From FEN-1219 sp963810755 (GTDB lineage Bacteria > Pseudomonadota > Gammaproteobacteria > Steroidobacterales > Rariloculaceae): a stretch of DNA of 64,000 nt. The stretch spans positions 744,001 to 808,000 of the forward strand of contig CAWEOP010000009.1 of assembly GCA_963810755.1 (NCBI GenBank), read 5' to 3'. How positions within the stretch are numbered: the first letter of the stretch is position 1; each line of letters begins with the position of its first letter. A program made the translations under genes and the position numbers. The notes beneath the pieces were generated by a model. It was not told the DNA's origin. It searched no databases and was given only the letters and a program-made list of their open reading frames with translations. Of the stretch, positions 1-9,843 are shown in pieces.

Positions 1-1092
1 TATTTCGAAGGTGGCCGCTGGCGGGTGGCGCATAAGCCATCGGCAGTTGGTCGAAGGCCGGGGCAAGGGTATAGGTTCGCCCCTCTGGAAAGAGCAAACA
101 GTTGTATCGGTGTCGATCGGTGTTTGCGATCAGTGCACCGTAGGCGTCCAAGAGCGCAACTTGATGCACGTTCTCTCGGCTCAGCAGGTTTCGTTCGGCT
201 AGCACCTGCGCTGCGTCAGTCCAAGAGCCGTCAACTCTCTCTGCCGCGGCAGCGAGCGTCAGTGCGGAACGCCGGCCCCGATCCCGATTCGATCGAAACG
301 ATCAATGATCAAGCACCGCAGGTTGCCTACGTCAACTAGCTGCGTCTTCGCCGCTGGAATCCCAGCACCGCGTAGCGTTTCTAGCGAGAGATGCTCAAGG
401 GTTAGTAAATCTTGCCAACGTCTCGCGTTATCCGTTTCGTTTGTCGCGAACTTGACTATTCGATGTCGATCTTCGAGCAGAGACGTGAACTTGGGCTGCT
501 CACCCCCAGCTGAAGAGCCAACGTGCTCGCCCGCTATGGCCGCCGCAGCGAGTGCTGGGAAATCGTTCGTCGTGTGGTTTTCGAAAGTGAGGCGCTGAAA
601 TCGATCGAAGGATTCACGGCCGATGACGAGGTTGCCGGGGACGTCTTCGCCTCGCCGAGTTAAGGCGATTACCACATGGTGATCGGACCAATTAGAGACA
701 TCGTCGGGAAGTCCCAAGTCCATGTGACGTCGCGCAAACGACCGTCCGAGAAAGCCTCGAGGAGCGACGTCATGCATTTCGGGTGGCAGGCCGTCCACCA
801 CCACTTCATTGGGGAGCCAGATGGACTGCTGACCCGCTAGCGTGATGAGCTGCCCCGCAGGAGCGATCTTTCCGACCTCGTTGACTCGGAATACTGGAAA
901 CTCATCGGTATTCAGGCCGGTTAGCTTTTGCCGGGCGGCGAACCGGGTATTCCTTGCACGGCCGAACCTTAGGACGCTGTTGGCCTCTCGCCTATAGGCG
1001 TGCAGCAGACCGGCTCTTGTAATACCAAGCGATTCAACGAGCTCCCCTGCGCCTCGGGGGCCGCTTAGGAGTTGCGGTCTGATTTCCACCAT
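1..1092 (-). pseudogene. HipA/YjjJ-family Ser/Thr kinase, frameshifted and cut by the window edge
   Basis: The N-terminal ~55 residues look like the DNA-binding part found in YjjJ proteins; the HipA core follows, with a glycine-rich GGEQPKF loop and the segment DRFDRI. Translation then hits a stop at 259. Shifting one frame restores the family sequence: DRGRRSALTL, the catalytic NTDRH..N motif and LAPAFDQLPM, running off the left edge. One C appears to be missing in the CCC run at 283-285, consistent with a single-base deletion or a sequencing error. YjjJ proteins are stand-alone HipA relatives; no HipB partner is visible here. An inverted repeat in the promoter region suggests autoregulation (inference). 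Confidence 0.8.
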
Positions 1093-1104
1093 AACGACTT
1101 AACG

Positions 1105-1139
1105 ATCTACAAAAGCCTAAGACCCTGTATTTTGTAGAT
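1105..1139. promoter_or_regulatory. Perfect 10-bp inverted repeat upstream of the HipA/YjjJ-like gene
   Basis: ATCTACAAAA at 1105-1114 and TTTTGTAGAT at 1130-1139 are exact reverse complements separated by 15 bp. They lie 13-47 bp upstream of the kinase ATG (1090-1092) in an AT-rich pocket (about 1095-1200) that contrasts with the GC-rich surroundings. The position suits an operator for the N-terminal DNA-binding domain of the kinase. Function is inferred. Confidence 0.5.
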
Positions 1140-1225
1140 TTTGTTTCTTCTTTTCAACGATCAATTTAACTATTTACTTAACGATATTCAGCGTCCCCCG
1201 AAACGATCAACGTTCGCTCAACACC

Positions 1226-1444
1226 TCAAAGACCCATCCGCTTCATCGCGGCGGAGACTCCTTGAAACGTGTCGAGTAACTTTCCGAGCAAGGCCTGACA
1301 CGGCACGAGGAAGGACAGCTGGTTGCTCGCCTCGAGCGGCATCATGCTCTCGTCGGCACGCTCGAACGGATCGGAGCGCAAGTTGAAGATCGACGGAATG
1401 CGGAGGTTCGTGAACTCGCGAGCCCGAACGTCCATCCCTTGTGC
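1226..1444 (-). pseudogene. C-terminal remnant of an arylsulfatase-type gene
   Basis: The last ~70 codons of a minus-strand reading frame resemble the C-terminus of bacterial arylsulfatases: a segment like FTNLR.P.IFNLRSDPFERAD, then a hydrophobic LSFLVPCQALLGKLLDTF stretch, ending at the stop at 1226. Nothing upstream on this strand looks like the sulfatase catalytic domain; that DNA is occupied on the plus strand by the DUF6152 gene. This is read as a 3' fragment left after deletion. Recognition rests on the short family-typical tail only. Confidence 0.6.
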
Positions 1445-1532
1445 CGTGCGCGGGAGATGAGCTGCGCGAGCCGCGCAATCACTCTTCGAGCGCTGACGTA
1501 CAATTCCGCGTAGCGCCCTTCGGAGCATGCTC

Positions 1533-2585
1533 ATGAAGACAATCCATCTGGCCGCGACGCTCGCCGCTGTGCTCGCCGCCGCACCCGCCCTCGCCCACCA
1601 CTCGCGCGCGAACTTCGACCTCGACAGCACCGTCGAGATCGAGGGCACCGTCACCGAGTTCACTTGGCAGAACCCGCACGCGTTCGCAGTCGTCGAGGGC
1701 AAGAAGGCCGGCAGCGCCGACGTGCAGAAGTGGACGTTCGAGCTGAACTCGACGCCGGTGCTCACGCGGTTCGGCTGGAAGGCCGATACGCTCAAGGCCG
1801 GCGACCACGTCGTCGCGCGCGGCAACCCGGACCGCAACGTGGACCGGCATTTCGTCTACGCGAATCTGTTCGTCCGCGACGGCAAGGAGATCTGGGCCTG
1901 GGGCGGCCCGCAGCTCACGAACCCGGCGCAGCCTTCGCCCGAAGCGCTCGCCGCGAAATCGACGGACTTCACGGGCGTGTGGCGCGTGCGCTTCCGCGGC
2001 GACGTGCTCGGCCGCAATGCGCCAGACGAGCGCAAGCTCGTGAACACGCTGCCGGTCACCGCGAAAGGCCAGGCGCAGGTCGACAAGTTCAACCCGGACG
2101 AGAACCCGGAGTGGGACTGCCTGCCGCAGACGATGCCGGAGATCTTGGGCTACCCCTACCCGTTCGAGATCACGCGTCCGAATGCGGACACGCTCGTGAT
2201 CCACTACGAAGTGAACGAGCTCGAGCGCATCGTGCACATGAACATGAAGACGCACCCGACGGACGCGCCGCGCACGCCGCTCGGCCACTCGATCGGCCGG
2301 ATCGAGAATGGCGAGCTCGTGATCGAGACAGCGAGCTTCGCGCACGTGAAGTGGGGCGCGGGCCGCGGCGTGGACTCGGGCGAGCAGAAGTCGACGGTCG
2401 AGCGCTACACGCTCGGCGCGGACGGCAAGACGCTCACGCTCAAGTTCACGATGACGGACCCGGAGTACCTGAAGGAGCCCGTGAGCTCCGAGCAGAACTT
2501 CAACCTGAACGCGGGGTACAAGCTCCAGGAATACCTCTGCGACCCGAAGACCTCGCGGCGGCACCTCACGGCGGGCGAGGAATAG
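1533..2585 (+). CDS. DUF6152-family exported protein
   Basis: About 350 residues beginning with a clear Sec signal peptide (hydrophobic core LAATLAAVLAAAPALA, cleavage after ALA) and then HHS.ANFD, the start typical of mature DUF6152 proteins. The first ~110 mature residues match the DUF6152 pattern (EGTVTEFTWQNPHAF, later GNPDRN); the rest is a second region shared with the protein at 59892-61040. I chose the ATG at 1533 over 1527 because GGAG at 1522-1525 gives 7-nt spacing. The function of the family is unknown; periplasmic location is inferred. Confidence 0.8.
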   Translation: MKTIHLAATLAAVLAAAPALAHHSRANFDLDSTVEIEGTVTEFTWQNPHAFAVVEGKKAGSADVQKWTFELNSTPVLTRFGWKADTLKAGDHVVARGNPDRNVDRHFVYANLFVRDGKEIWAWGGPQLTNPAQPSPEALAAKSTDFTGVWRVRFRGDVLGRNAPDERKLVNTLPVTAKGQAQVDKFNPDENPEWDCLPQTMPEILGYPYPFEITRPNADTLVIHYEVNELERIVHMNMKTHPTDAPRTPLGHSIGRIENGELVIETASFAHVKWGAGRGVDSGEQKSTVERYTLGADGKTLTLKFTMTDPEYLKEPVSSEQNFNLNAGYKLQEYLCDPKTSRRHLTAGEE

Positions 2586-2654
2586 GCACTCCGGGCTCAA
2601 ATACGCTCGCGACGGCTTGATTTGCCGCGGCCGTGGGCCCACCTTAGCGCGCCT

Positions 2655-3401
2655 ATGGCAACCGACGTCACCACCGCTACGTTCAACCGCGAGGTCCTCG
2701 AGGCCTCGAAGACCACCCCCGTCGTCGTCGACTTCTGGGCTCCCTGGTGTGGCCCGTGCAAGGCGCTCACGCCCATCATCGAGAAGGTGGCGGCCGAGTT
2801 CAAAGGCCGCGTCAAGCTCGTGAAGGTGAACTCGGACGACAACCCCGAGCTCTCGCAGGCCTACGGCATCCGCTCGATCCCGAACGTGATCGCGTTCAAG
2901 GACGGCCGCCCCGCGGCGCAGTTCGTCGGCGCGCAGGCCGAGCAACAGGTGCGGGCGTTCATGGAGAAGCTTCTGCCGTCGCAGATGGAGGAAGCGCTCA
3001 AGAACGCCGAGGCGCTGCTCGCGGCCGGCAACCTCGACGACGCGGAGCGCCAGCTCGCGGTGATCAAGCCCGACCTCGCGAACGCGGCGCGCATCGAGGC
3101 CATTCGTCAGGGCATCGCGTTCGCGCGCAGCGGCGATCAGGGCCCCGCGGAGAACGAGCTTCGTGAGAAGCTCAAAGCCAACCCCGCCGACCACGAGACG
3201 CGGCTCGCGCTCGCGGGCTTCTACGCGGGCCAGCGCCGCTACAAAGAAGCGATGGACGAGCTGCTCGAGATCCTGAAGCGCGCGAAGGATTGGAAGGAAG
3301 GCGAAGCTCGCAAGCAGCTGATCGCGCTGTTCAGCATGGCCGCGAGCCAGCCCGCGCTCGTCGCCGAGTACCGCCGCAAGCTCACGAGCGCGCTGTACTG
3401 A
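2655..3401 (+). CDS. cnoX: Thioredoxin with C-terminal TPR-like repeats, CnoX/YbbN family
   Basis: A thioredoxin fold (residues ~1-105) with the active site WCGPC and the cis-proline segment SIPNV is followed by a ~135-residue helical region with TPR-like repeats (NAEALLAAGNLDDAERQL, ETRLALAGFYAGQRRYKEAMDEL). This is the layout of CnoX, a chaperedoxin that holds unfolding proteins for DnaK and GroEL and protects their cysteines. Unlike E. coli YbbN, both active-site cysteines are present, so redox activity is likely. The start at 2655 gives a normal family N-terminus; the frame extends upstream to 2622 but that part is not family-like. Confidence 0.88.
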   Translation: MATDVTTATFNREVLEASKTTPVVVDFWAPWCGPCKALTPIIEKVAAEFKGRVKLVKVNSDDNPELSQAYGIRSIPNVIAFKDGRPAAQFVGAQAEQQVRAFMEKLLPSQMEEALKNAEALLAAGNLDDAERQLAVIKPDLANAARIEAIRQGIAFARSGDQGPAENELREKLKANPADHETRLALAGFYAGQRRYKEAMDELLEILKRAKDWKEGEARKQLIALFSMAASQPALVAEYRRKLTSALY

Positions 3402-3537
3402 CGTAGCACCTCAGCGCGGGGACCGCGTCGCCGGACTCCGACGGGAGATTTTCCCGCCCTGCGCGCCCCTACATCTCGCGCCGAACACCCGCCGCTACAA
3501 TCCCTCGGCACGTCCAACCCGGGGGCTCCTCGACGTC

Positions 3538-5826
3538 ATGCAGGTCCGCGATCGGCTCAACGCAGCCGCACTGACGCTTTTCGCCGCGCTTTCCGCCAGC
3601 GCCTCCGCGCACGCCCAAGACGCGAGCGTCACGGACACCATCGATGTGATCGGCACGACGCCGCTCGGCGCGACACTCGACGTCGATCGAGTCGCGGGCA
3701 ACGTCCAAACCGCGACGGCGGCGCAGATCCGCGAGCAAGGCGCGCTCGACCTCGCGGACTTCATGAAGCGCAGCTTGGGCAGCGTGTTCGTCAACGACGC
3801 GCAGAGCAATCCGCTCCAGCCCGACGTGCAGTACCGCGGCTTCGTCGGCTCGCCGCTGCTCGGCCTGCCGCAGGGTCTCGCCGTGTATCAGGACGGCGTG
3901 CGGATCAACGAGCCGTTCGGCGACACCGTGAACTGGGCGCTGATCCCGGAATCCGCGATCGACACCGTGTACCTGATGCCGGGCAGCAATCCTCTGTTCG
4001 GGCTGAACGCGCTTGGCGGCGCGATCTCGATCAACACCAAGAACGGCTTCGACAATCCGGGCACGCGCGCCGAGGCGCTCGCGGGGTCGTGGGGCCGCGT
4101 CGGCGTGCAGGCGGAAACGGGTGGTTCGATCGACGACGCCTTCAGCTATTTCGTCACGGCGTCGTATCTCGACGAGGACGGTTGGCGGGATTACTCGCCG
4201 ACGGAGGCGAAGCAGGTGTTCGCGAACCTCGGCACGAAGAACGACGAGCAGTCGCTCGACGTGAGCCTCACCTACGTGGACACGGATCTCGTCGGCAACG
4301 GCGCCGCCCCCGAGGAGCTTCTCGAGATCGACCGCGCGGCGATCTTCACGCGCCCGGACCGTACGCAGAACCGTCTGGCCATGGTCAACGTGCGCGGCAC
4401 GCAAGAGGTGTCGGCGACGGTCTCGCTCACCGGCAACGTCTATTTGCGCGACAGCGACGTGAGCACGTTGAACGGCGACGATTCGGACTTCGACGAATGC
4501 GTCGGCACGCCGGGCTTCATCTGCGAGCAGGAAAACGGCAACGAAGAGGTCGTGCTCGACGAGAACGACGGGCTGATCGAAGCCGACGACGACCTCGAAG
4601 GCGCAACCGTAAACCGCACGACCACGAAGCAGCAGAGCGTCGGCTTCGATCTACAAGCGGGGTTCACCGGCGATCTCGGCAGCCGTGAAAACCAATTCAC
4701 GATCGGCCTCGCGCACGATGAGAGCGACGTCGAGTTCGGCTCGAGCACGGAGCTCGGCGCGCTCGACGCGACGCGCCTGGCAGTCCCGGGCGGCGTCTTC
4801 GTCGGCGACGCGTTCATCGAGCTCGAGGCGTCCACCGAGAGCACCGGGCTCTACCTGACCGACACGTTCTCGCTCGGCGACGGCGTCGCGCTCACGCTGT
4901 CGGGACGGTACAACCGCACGCAAGTCGTGCTCGAGGACCAGATCGACGACGACTTGAGCGGCGAGCACACGTTCGAGCGCTTCAACCCCGCTGTGGGATT
5001 CACTTGGGCGCTCGGCGACGCCGTCACGCTCTACGCCGGCTACAGCGAAGCAAACCGCGCGCCCTCGCCCGTCGAGCTCACCTGCGCCGACGAGAACGAT
5101 CCGTGCCGCTTGCCGAACGCGTTCGTCGCGGATCCGCCGCTCGAGCAGGTGGTCGCGAAGACGTTCGAAGCCGGTGTGCGCGGCCGCTTCAGCTCGGGCC
5201 GCTGGCACGCGGGCGTGTTTCGCACGACCAACGACGACGACATCCTGTTCATCAGCGCGGGCGAGCTCACGAACCAGGGCTTCTTCGACAACGTGGGCGA
5301 GACGCGCCGCGACGGGCTCGAGCTCAATCTCTCGGGCGAAGCCGGCGAGCGGCTGAGCTGGTTCTTCGACTACACGTGGCTCGACGCGACGTTTCGCGAC
5401 GACTTCGAGGTGGCGAGCTTGAACAATCCGGAGGCGGTGGACGGCGAGATCGAGGTCGAGGAAGGCGATCGTTTGCCGCTCGTGCCCGATCAGCTGCTGA
5501 AGCTCGGAATCCGGCTCGCGGCGAGCGAGCGTCTGACGTTCGGCGCGGACGTGATCTCGAGCTCGGGATCGCCGTTTCGCGGCGACGAAGGCAACCTCGT
5601 CGAGAATCTCGAGGGCTACACGCTGCTGAATCTGCGCGCCGAATACCGGATCGGCGCGCACGCGCGTCTGTTCGCGAACATCGACAACGCGCTCGACGAG
5701 GAATACGAGACGTTCGGGGTGTTCGGGCAGGCCGACGAAGTGCTAGGCGACGAGTTCGAGGATCCGGAGTTCGTCGGCCCCGGTTCGCCGCGCGCGGCGT
5801 GGATCGGCGTCCGCGTCGAGTTTTAG
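3538..5826 (+). CDS. TonB-dependent outer-membrane receptor
   Basis: 762 residues. A signal peptide (LTLFAALSASASAHA) is followed by a plug domain (~30-150) with VYQDGVRINEPFGD and PGSNPLFGLNALGGAISINTK, both typical of TonB-dependent receptors, then a 22-strand-type barrel rich in alternating aromatic residues. It ends in ..GVRVEF, with the terminal Phe required by the BAM complex. Extracellular loops are very acidic (runs of D and E around residues 310-360). No TonB/ExbBD or transport partner is adjacent, so the substrate cannot be told. It is transcribed as a single gene ending at the hairpin at 5845. Confidence 0.9.
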   Translation: MQVRDRLNAAALTLFAALSASASAHAQDASVTDTIDVIGTTPLGATLDVDRVAGNVQTATAAQIREQGALDLADFMKRSLGSVFVNDAQSNPLQPDVQYRGFVGSPLLGLPQGLAVYQDGVRINEPFGDTVNWALIPESAIDTVYLMPGSNPLFGLNALGGAISINTKNGFDNPGTRAEALAGSWGRVGVQAETGGSIDDAFSYFVTASYLDEDGWRDYSPTEAKQVFANLGTKNDEQSLDVSLTYVDTDLVGNGAAPEELLEIDRAAIFTRPDRTQNRLAMVNVRGTQEVSATVSLTGNVYLRDSDVSTLNGDDSDFDECVGTPGFICEQENGNEEVVLDENDGLIEADDDLEGATVNRTTTKQQSVGFDLQAGFTGDLGSRENQFTIGLAHDESDVEFGSSTELGALDATRLAVPGGVFVGDAFIELEASTESTGLYLTDTFSLGDGVALTLSGRYNRTQVVLEDQIDDDLSGEHTFERFNPAVGFTWALGDAVTLYAGYSEANRAPSPVELTCADENDPCRLPNAFVADPPLEQVVAKTFEAGVRGRFSSGRWHAGVFRTTNDDDILFISAGELTNQGFFDNVGETRRDGLELNLSGEAGERLSWFFDYTWLDATFRDDFEVASLNNPEAVDGEIEVEEGDRLPLVPDQLLKLGIRLAASERLTFGADVISSSGSPFRGDEGNLVENLEGYTLLNLRAEYRIGAHARLFANIDNALDEEYETFGVFGQADEVLGDEFEDPEFVGPGSPRAAWIGVRVEF

Positions 5827-5844
5827 CCGCTCCTCAGAAACGAC

Positions 5845-5884
5845 AACGGCGCGCGGCGATGAATACGCCGCGCGCCGTTTTTTA
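5845..5884 (+). terminator. Rho-independent terminator of the TonB receptor gene
   Basis: A 14-bp perfect stem (AACGGCGCGCGGCG at 5845-5858 pairing with 5866-5879), a 7-nt loop (5859-5865) and a run of six T (5878-5883) lie 18 bp after the receptor stop codon. This is the clearest intrinsic terminator in the window. Confidence 0.92.
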
Positions 5885-5919
5885 TTCGCGCCCGCCGCAA
5901 CGCGGACTGGCGCCTCGCG

Positions 5920-7029
5920 TCAGAAGTGAACCACCGAGCGGATGCTCTTGCCTTCGTGCATGAGATCGAACGCGTGGTTGATCTCCTCGAGCCCCATGGT
6001 GTGCGTGATCATCTCGTCGACCTTGATCTCGCCGTCCATGTACTGCTTGACCATGCCGGGCAGCTGCGTGCGGCCCTTGACGCCGCCGAACGCACTCCCG
6101 CGCCACACGCGGCCCGTCACGAGCTGAAACGGACGCGTGCTGATCTCCTGGCCCGACGCCGCGACGCCGATGATGATCGACTCGCCCCAACCGCGGTGGC
6201 AGCACTCGAGCGCGGAGCGCATGAGCTGCGTGTTGCCGACGCACTCGAACGAGTAGTCGACGCCCCAGTCCGTGAGGCCGACGATCACTTGCTGGATCGG
6301 CTTGTCGAACTTCTTCGGGTTCAGGAAGTCGGTCGCGCCGAGCGCGCGCGCCATCTCCTCCTTACCGTCGTTGATGTCGACCGCGAAGATGCGCTCGGCC
6401 TTCGCCATCACGGCGCCTTGGATCACGCTCAAGCCCACTCCGCCCAAGCCGAACACGGCGACCGTGGAGCCGGGTTTCACTTTGGCCGTGTGGAGCACGG
6501 CGCCGATGCCCGTGGTGATGCCGCAGCCGAGCAGGCACACCTTCTCGAGCGGCGCTTTCTTGCTGATCTTCGCGACGGCGATCTCGGGGAGCACCGTGTA
6601 CTCGGAGAACGTCGACGTGCCCATGAAGTGCAGGATCTGCTTCTTGTTCTTCGAGAAGCGGCTCGTGCCGTCCGGCATCAGGCCCTTGCCCTGGGTCGCG
6701 CGAATCGCCACGCACAGGTTCGTCCTGCCGGACTTGCAGAACTTGCACTTCTTGCACTCGGGCGTGTAGAGCGGAATCACGTGGTCGCCCACCTTCACGC
6801 TCTTCACCTCGGGGCCCACCTCTTCGACGACGCCGCCACCCTCGTGGCCCAGGATCGTGGGGAATGCGCCCTCGGGATCCGCGCCCGACAGCGTGTACGC
6901 GTCGGTGTGACACACGCCGGTCGCGACGAGCCGAATGAGAACTTCCCCTTTCTTCGGACCCTGGAGATCGACCTCTTCGATGCTCAACGGTTTGCCGGCT
7001 TCCCACGCGACGGCGGCTCTTGTTTTCAT
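5920..7029 (-). CDS. frmA: S-(hydroxymethyl)glutathione dehydrogenase / class III alcohol dehydrogenase
   Basis: 369 residues, the normal length for class III zinc alcohol dehydrogenases. Catalytic zinc ligands are in GVCHTDAYTLSG and GHEGGG; the four structural-zinc cysteines are in ECKKCKFCKSGRTNLC; the NAD-binding GLGGVGLSV motif is present. The enzyme oxidises the formaldehyde-glutathione adduct to S-formylglutathione in the cytosol. No S-formylglutathione hydrolase (FrmB) or FrmR regulator is adjacent. Formate produced by this route could feed the formate dehydrogenase encoded at 33-40 kb (inference). Confidence 0.95.
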   Translation of the reverse strand: MKTRAAVAWEAGKPLSIEEVDLQGPKKGEVLIRLVATGVCHTDAYTLSGADPEGAFPTILGHEGGGVVEEVGPEVKSVKVGDHVIPLYTPECKKCKFCKSGRTNLCVAIRATQGKGLMPDGTSRFSKNKKQILHFMGTSTFSEYTVLPEIAVAKISKKAPLEKVCLLGCGITTGIGAVLHTAKVKPGSTVAVFGLGGVGLSVIQGAVMAKAERIFAVDINDGKEEMARALGATDFLNPKKFDKPIQQVIVGLTDWGVDYSFECVGNTQLMRSALECCHRGWGESIIIGVAASGQEISTRPFQLVTGRVWRGSAFGGVKGRTQLPGMVKQYMDGEIKVDEMITHTMGLEEINHAFDLMHEGKSIRSVVHF

Positions 7030-7110
7030 TCTTGTGCTCTCCTCTGAACCCAGTGAGTGGTGGTCTGGGCGTCGATTGTATGGACTTGCACGCGTCTCGA
7101 ACAGACCGGC

Positions 7111-9760
7111 TCACTCGTTGCGCAGCACCTCCGCCGGTGTAGTCCGTGCGGCGCGCATCGTTTGGCCGACGACCGCGAGCCACGCGATCGCGAGCGTGAT
7201 CGCGATCGACATCACGAACGGCCACGGGGTGAGCGGGATCGACTGCGAGAACTGGTTCAAGTATGCGCGCGCGGCGAGATAGCCCGCCGGCCACGCGATC
7301 AAGTTGGCCACGACCACGGGTCTCGAGAAGCTACCGAGCAGCAGCACGATCATCCGCGTCGTGCTCCCGCCGAGCGTCTTGCGGACGCCGATCTCGCGCC
7401 GGCGCCGCCCGGCGACGAACGTCGCCATTCCGAACAAGCCCGCGATGCAGATCGCAAACGCCATCACCGCGAGCGCGCCGAACAGCTGATTGATGCGCAC
7501 GTATTTCAAGTACGCGCGCTCGAAGATCTCGTCGAGGAAGCGGCGACTGATCGCGACGCTCGGTGCGAGCTGCTTCCACGTGGCGTCGATGCCCTCGAGC
7601 CCGCGGTCGAGGTCCGCCGCGCGCACGCGTGCGATCGTGTACCCGAGGTCGGCCCGAATGGTGTAAACCGCGCCGGCGGTGTTGCTCGGCGTCTTGAAGA
7701 AACTGAACGAACGGCTCTCGACGACGCCGATGATGCGCATTGGCGGCGGTTGAGGCGCGGGGGGCGGCGGCCCGCCTTGATAGACGAGCTTGTCGATGGC
7801 TTCCTCGGGCGTGCTCAATCCAAGCGCGGCGACGAAGTCCCGGTCGACGACGACGTTCTGCGGTGGCGGCGGCTCGGCCGGCGTTTGCACCGCCGCCGAC
7901 GCGGCGGGCGGTTGCCCCGCGGACGGCTGGGGAGCGGGTGGTCCGCCCGGCGCCGCAGCCGGCGCACCGGGCGACGGCGCCGCGCCGGAGCCTCCGACCT
8001 GCGTGCGGGGCAGCGCCGGCGGACCGGCGCGCGGCGCGTCCTCGGCGTGATCGCGGTCGAACACACGTCCCGCGACGAGCGGCACGTCGAACACGTCGAA
8101 GAAATCGAATCCGACCGGCCTCATGACTACGGTGCGCTGCGGCTTCGTGGGATCGGGAGACTCCCTGACACCGGTCATCATCAGCGATTCCCACGGAGTG
8201 GACATGACCTCCGTGACGCCGCGCACTTGCGGCACGGCGTCGAGCCGCTCGCGCAGCGTGGCGGTGGAGATCTTCGTCATGCTCGTGGGATTCTCGATCA
8301 CGACGAACGGATCTTCTAGCGCGCTGAGCGCGGTGCGCCGCATGTCCGCGTTCTGCATCGAGATCACCGTGACCGCGATGAGCAGGAAGCTCGCGATGCC
8401 GAACTGAGTGCCGACGAGCAGCGTCGAGAACAGCGGCGAGCCGAGCCGTGCCTGCGCGGTCGCGATGGCGCTCACGGGGCGCACGCGCGACAGCACGAAC
8501 GCGGGATAAGCGCCGGCCGCGAGCGTCACGGCGACCACGAGCACCGCGAGCGCCGGCCAAACCTCGAGGGTCGAGAAGAAGCTCGGGCCGATGGCGGCGC
8601 CGAGCAACTGCTTCACGAGCGGCTGCGCGAAAGCGAACGCGGCGAGCGCGACGAGCAGCGCCGCGAGCGTCATTGCGCCGGCCTCGAACAAGCTCTGCAT
8701 GGCGATCTGCGCGGGCGACGCACCGAGCGCCTTGCGCACGCCGATCTCGCGCACGCGCCGCGCCGCGCGCGCGGTCGCGAGGTTCGCGTAGTTCACGCAC
8801 GCGACGCCGAGCACGAGCCCCCCGAGCACGAGCAACACCTCCGAGAACGACAACCCCGTATCGAAGAAATCGCCGGTGCCTGTGAGCAGCTTCCCTACCG
8901 GAACCATGCCGAAGCTGTAGTCCTGGTTGCGCAGCATTTCCTTAGGGATGTGCCGGTCGGCGAACTCCTTGAGCTGCCCGGCCAGCGCGTCGGCCGATAG
9001 ACCGCCCGCGGCCGGTAGGTACAAGTAGACGAACGCGCTGATCCTGAACCATTCGGTTCCGGGTCGGCCCGGCGAGTCCGCCAGTGAATCCGACGCCAGA
9101 TCCATTCGCGCGGATCGCGTCGAGCACGTCACGGGACGCGAGCAAGTCGAACGGCAGCTCCGCCTGAGCCGAGCGGCCCATATGGGAGGGCTCGGGGATC
9201 GCATCGACCACGCCCGTCACCGTGGTATCGATCGAGTTGCCGATCAGAACGGTCTTGCCGATCGGATCATCGGTGCCGAACAGCTTCGCGGCCGATTCGC
9301 GCGTGATCACCGCGCTGCGCGGCGCCGCGAACGCGGACCGAGCGTCGCCCGCGACGAACGGCAGGTCGAAGATCTCGAGGAACTCGGGATCAACCGCGAC
9401 GCCGAACAGCCGCACCGCGCGGTCGCCGTACGCGACCATGGTCTTTCGATCGATGATGACGGCGCGGGCGATCTTGGTGATGGCCGGGAAATCGCTCCTC
9501 AACGTCTCGGCGGCGATGTCGGGCACGTTCGTGGCGTTGGTAAACCCGAAGCCGTTGTCGCGGTTCTTGATGGAGACCGTCAGCACCTGTACGTCGTCCA
9601 CGTTCCGGAATTGCCGCTCGGCCGCGTCCCAAAACGTGACAAACGCGTACGCCGTCACGAAGCATACGAGCCCGATCGCCAGGGTCAGCACGTTGACGAC
9701 CGTCGCGAACGGCGCGCTGCGGATGTTCCTCAGCGCTACCGCGACATAGTGTGCGAACAT
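7111..9760 (-). pseudogene. MacB/FtsX-type ABC transporter permease with a frameshift
   Basis: Two overlapping frames make one ~880-residue permease. The N-terminal part (start ATG 9760) has TM1 (VVNVLTLAIGLVCFVTAYAF) and a MacB-type periplasmic domain. The frame changes between about 9050 and 9130, after which FtsX domain 1 (REIGVRKALGAS), a second periplasmic domain and FtsX domain 2 (REIGVRKTLGGS) follow, ending TTPAEVLRNE. This two-FtsX layout resembles duplicated orphan permeases. No ATPase gene is adjacent. The shift corresponds to one surplus base; sequencing error and true inactivation cannot be separated here. A Pro/Ala-rich insert lies at about 7855-8030. Confidence 0.8.
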
Positions 9761-9843
9761 GACGGCACCCCGCGCTTTCGCGCTGCAAGTCGGTCGTGGC
9801 TTGGGCATGATTGTATGAGCTTCCCCATTCTGCGAACAATCGG

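Noticed and set aside
1479..3194. 571-codon open frame on the minus strand and many similar long antisense frames (e.g. 15468-16826, 24387-25676, 35932-38367)
   Set aside because: They lie opposite clearly recognisable genes, have Arg/Ala/Glu-biased composition from the high GC content and show no family motifs.
3402..3537. Promoter TACAAT (3496-3501) for the TonB receptor
   Set aside because: The hexamer is a fair -10 but no acceptable -35 lies 16-18 bp upstream; too weak to list.
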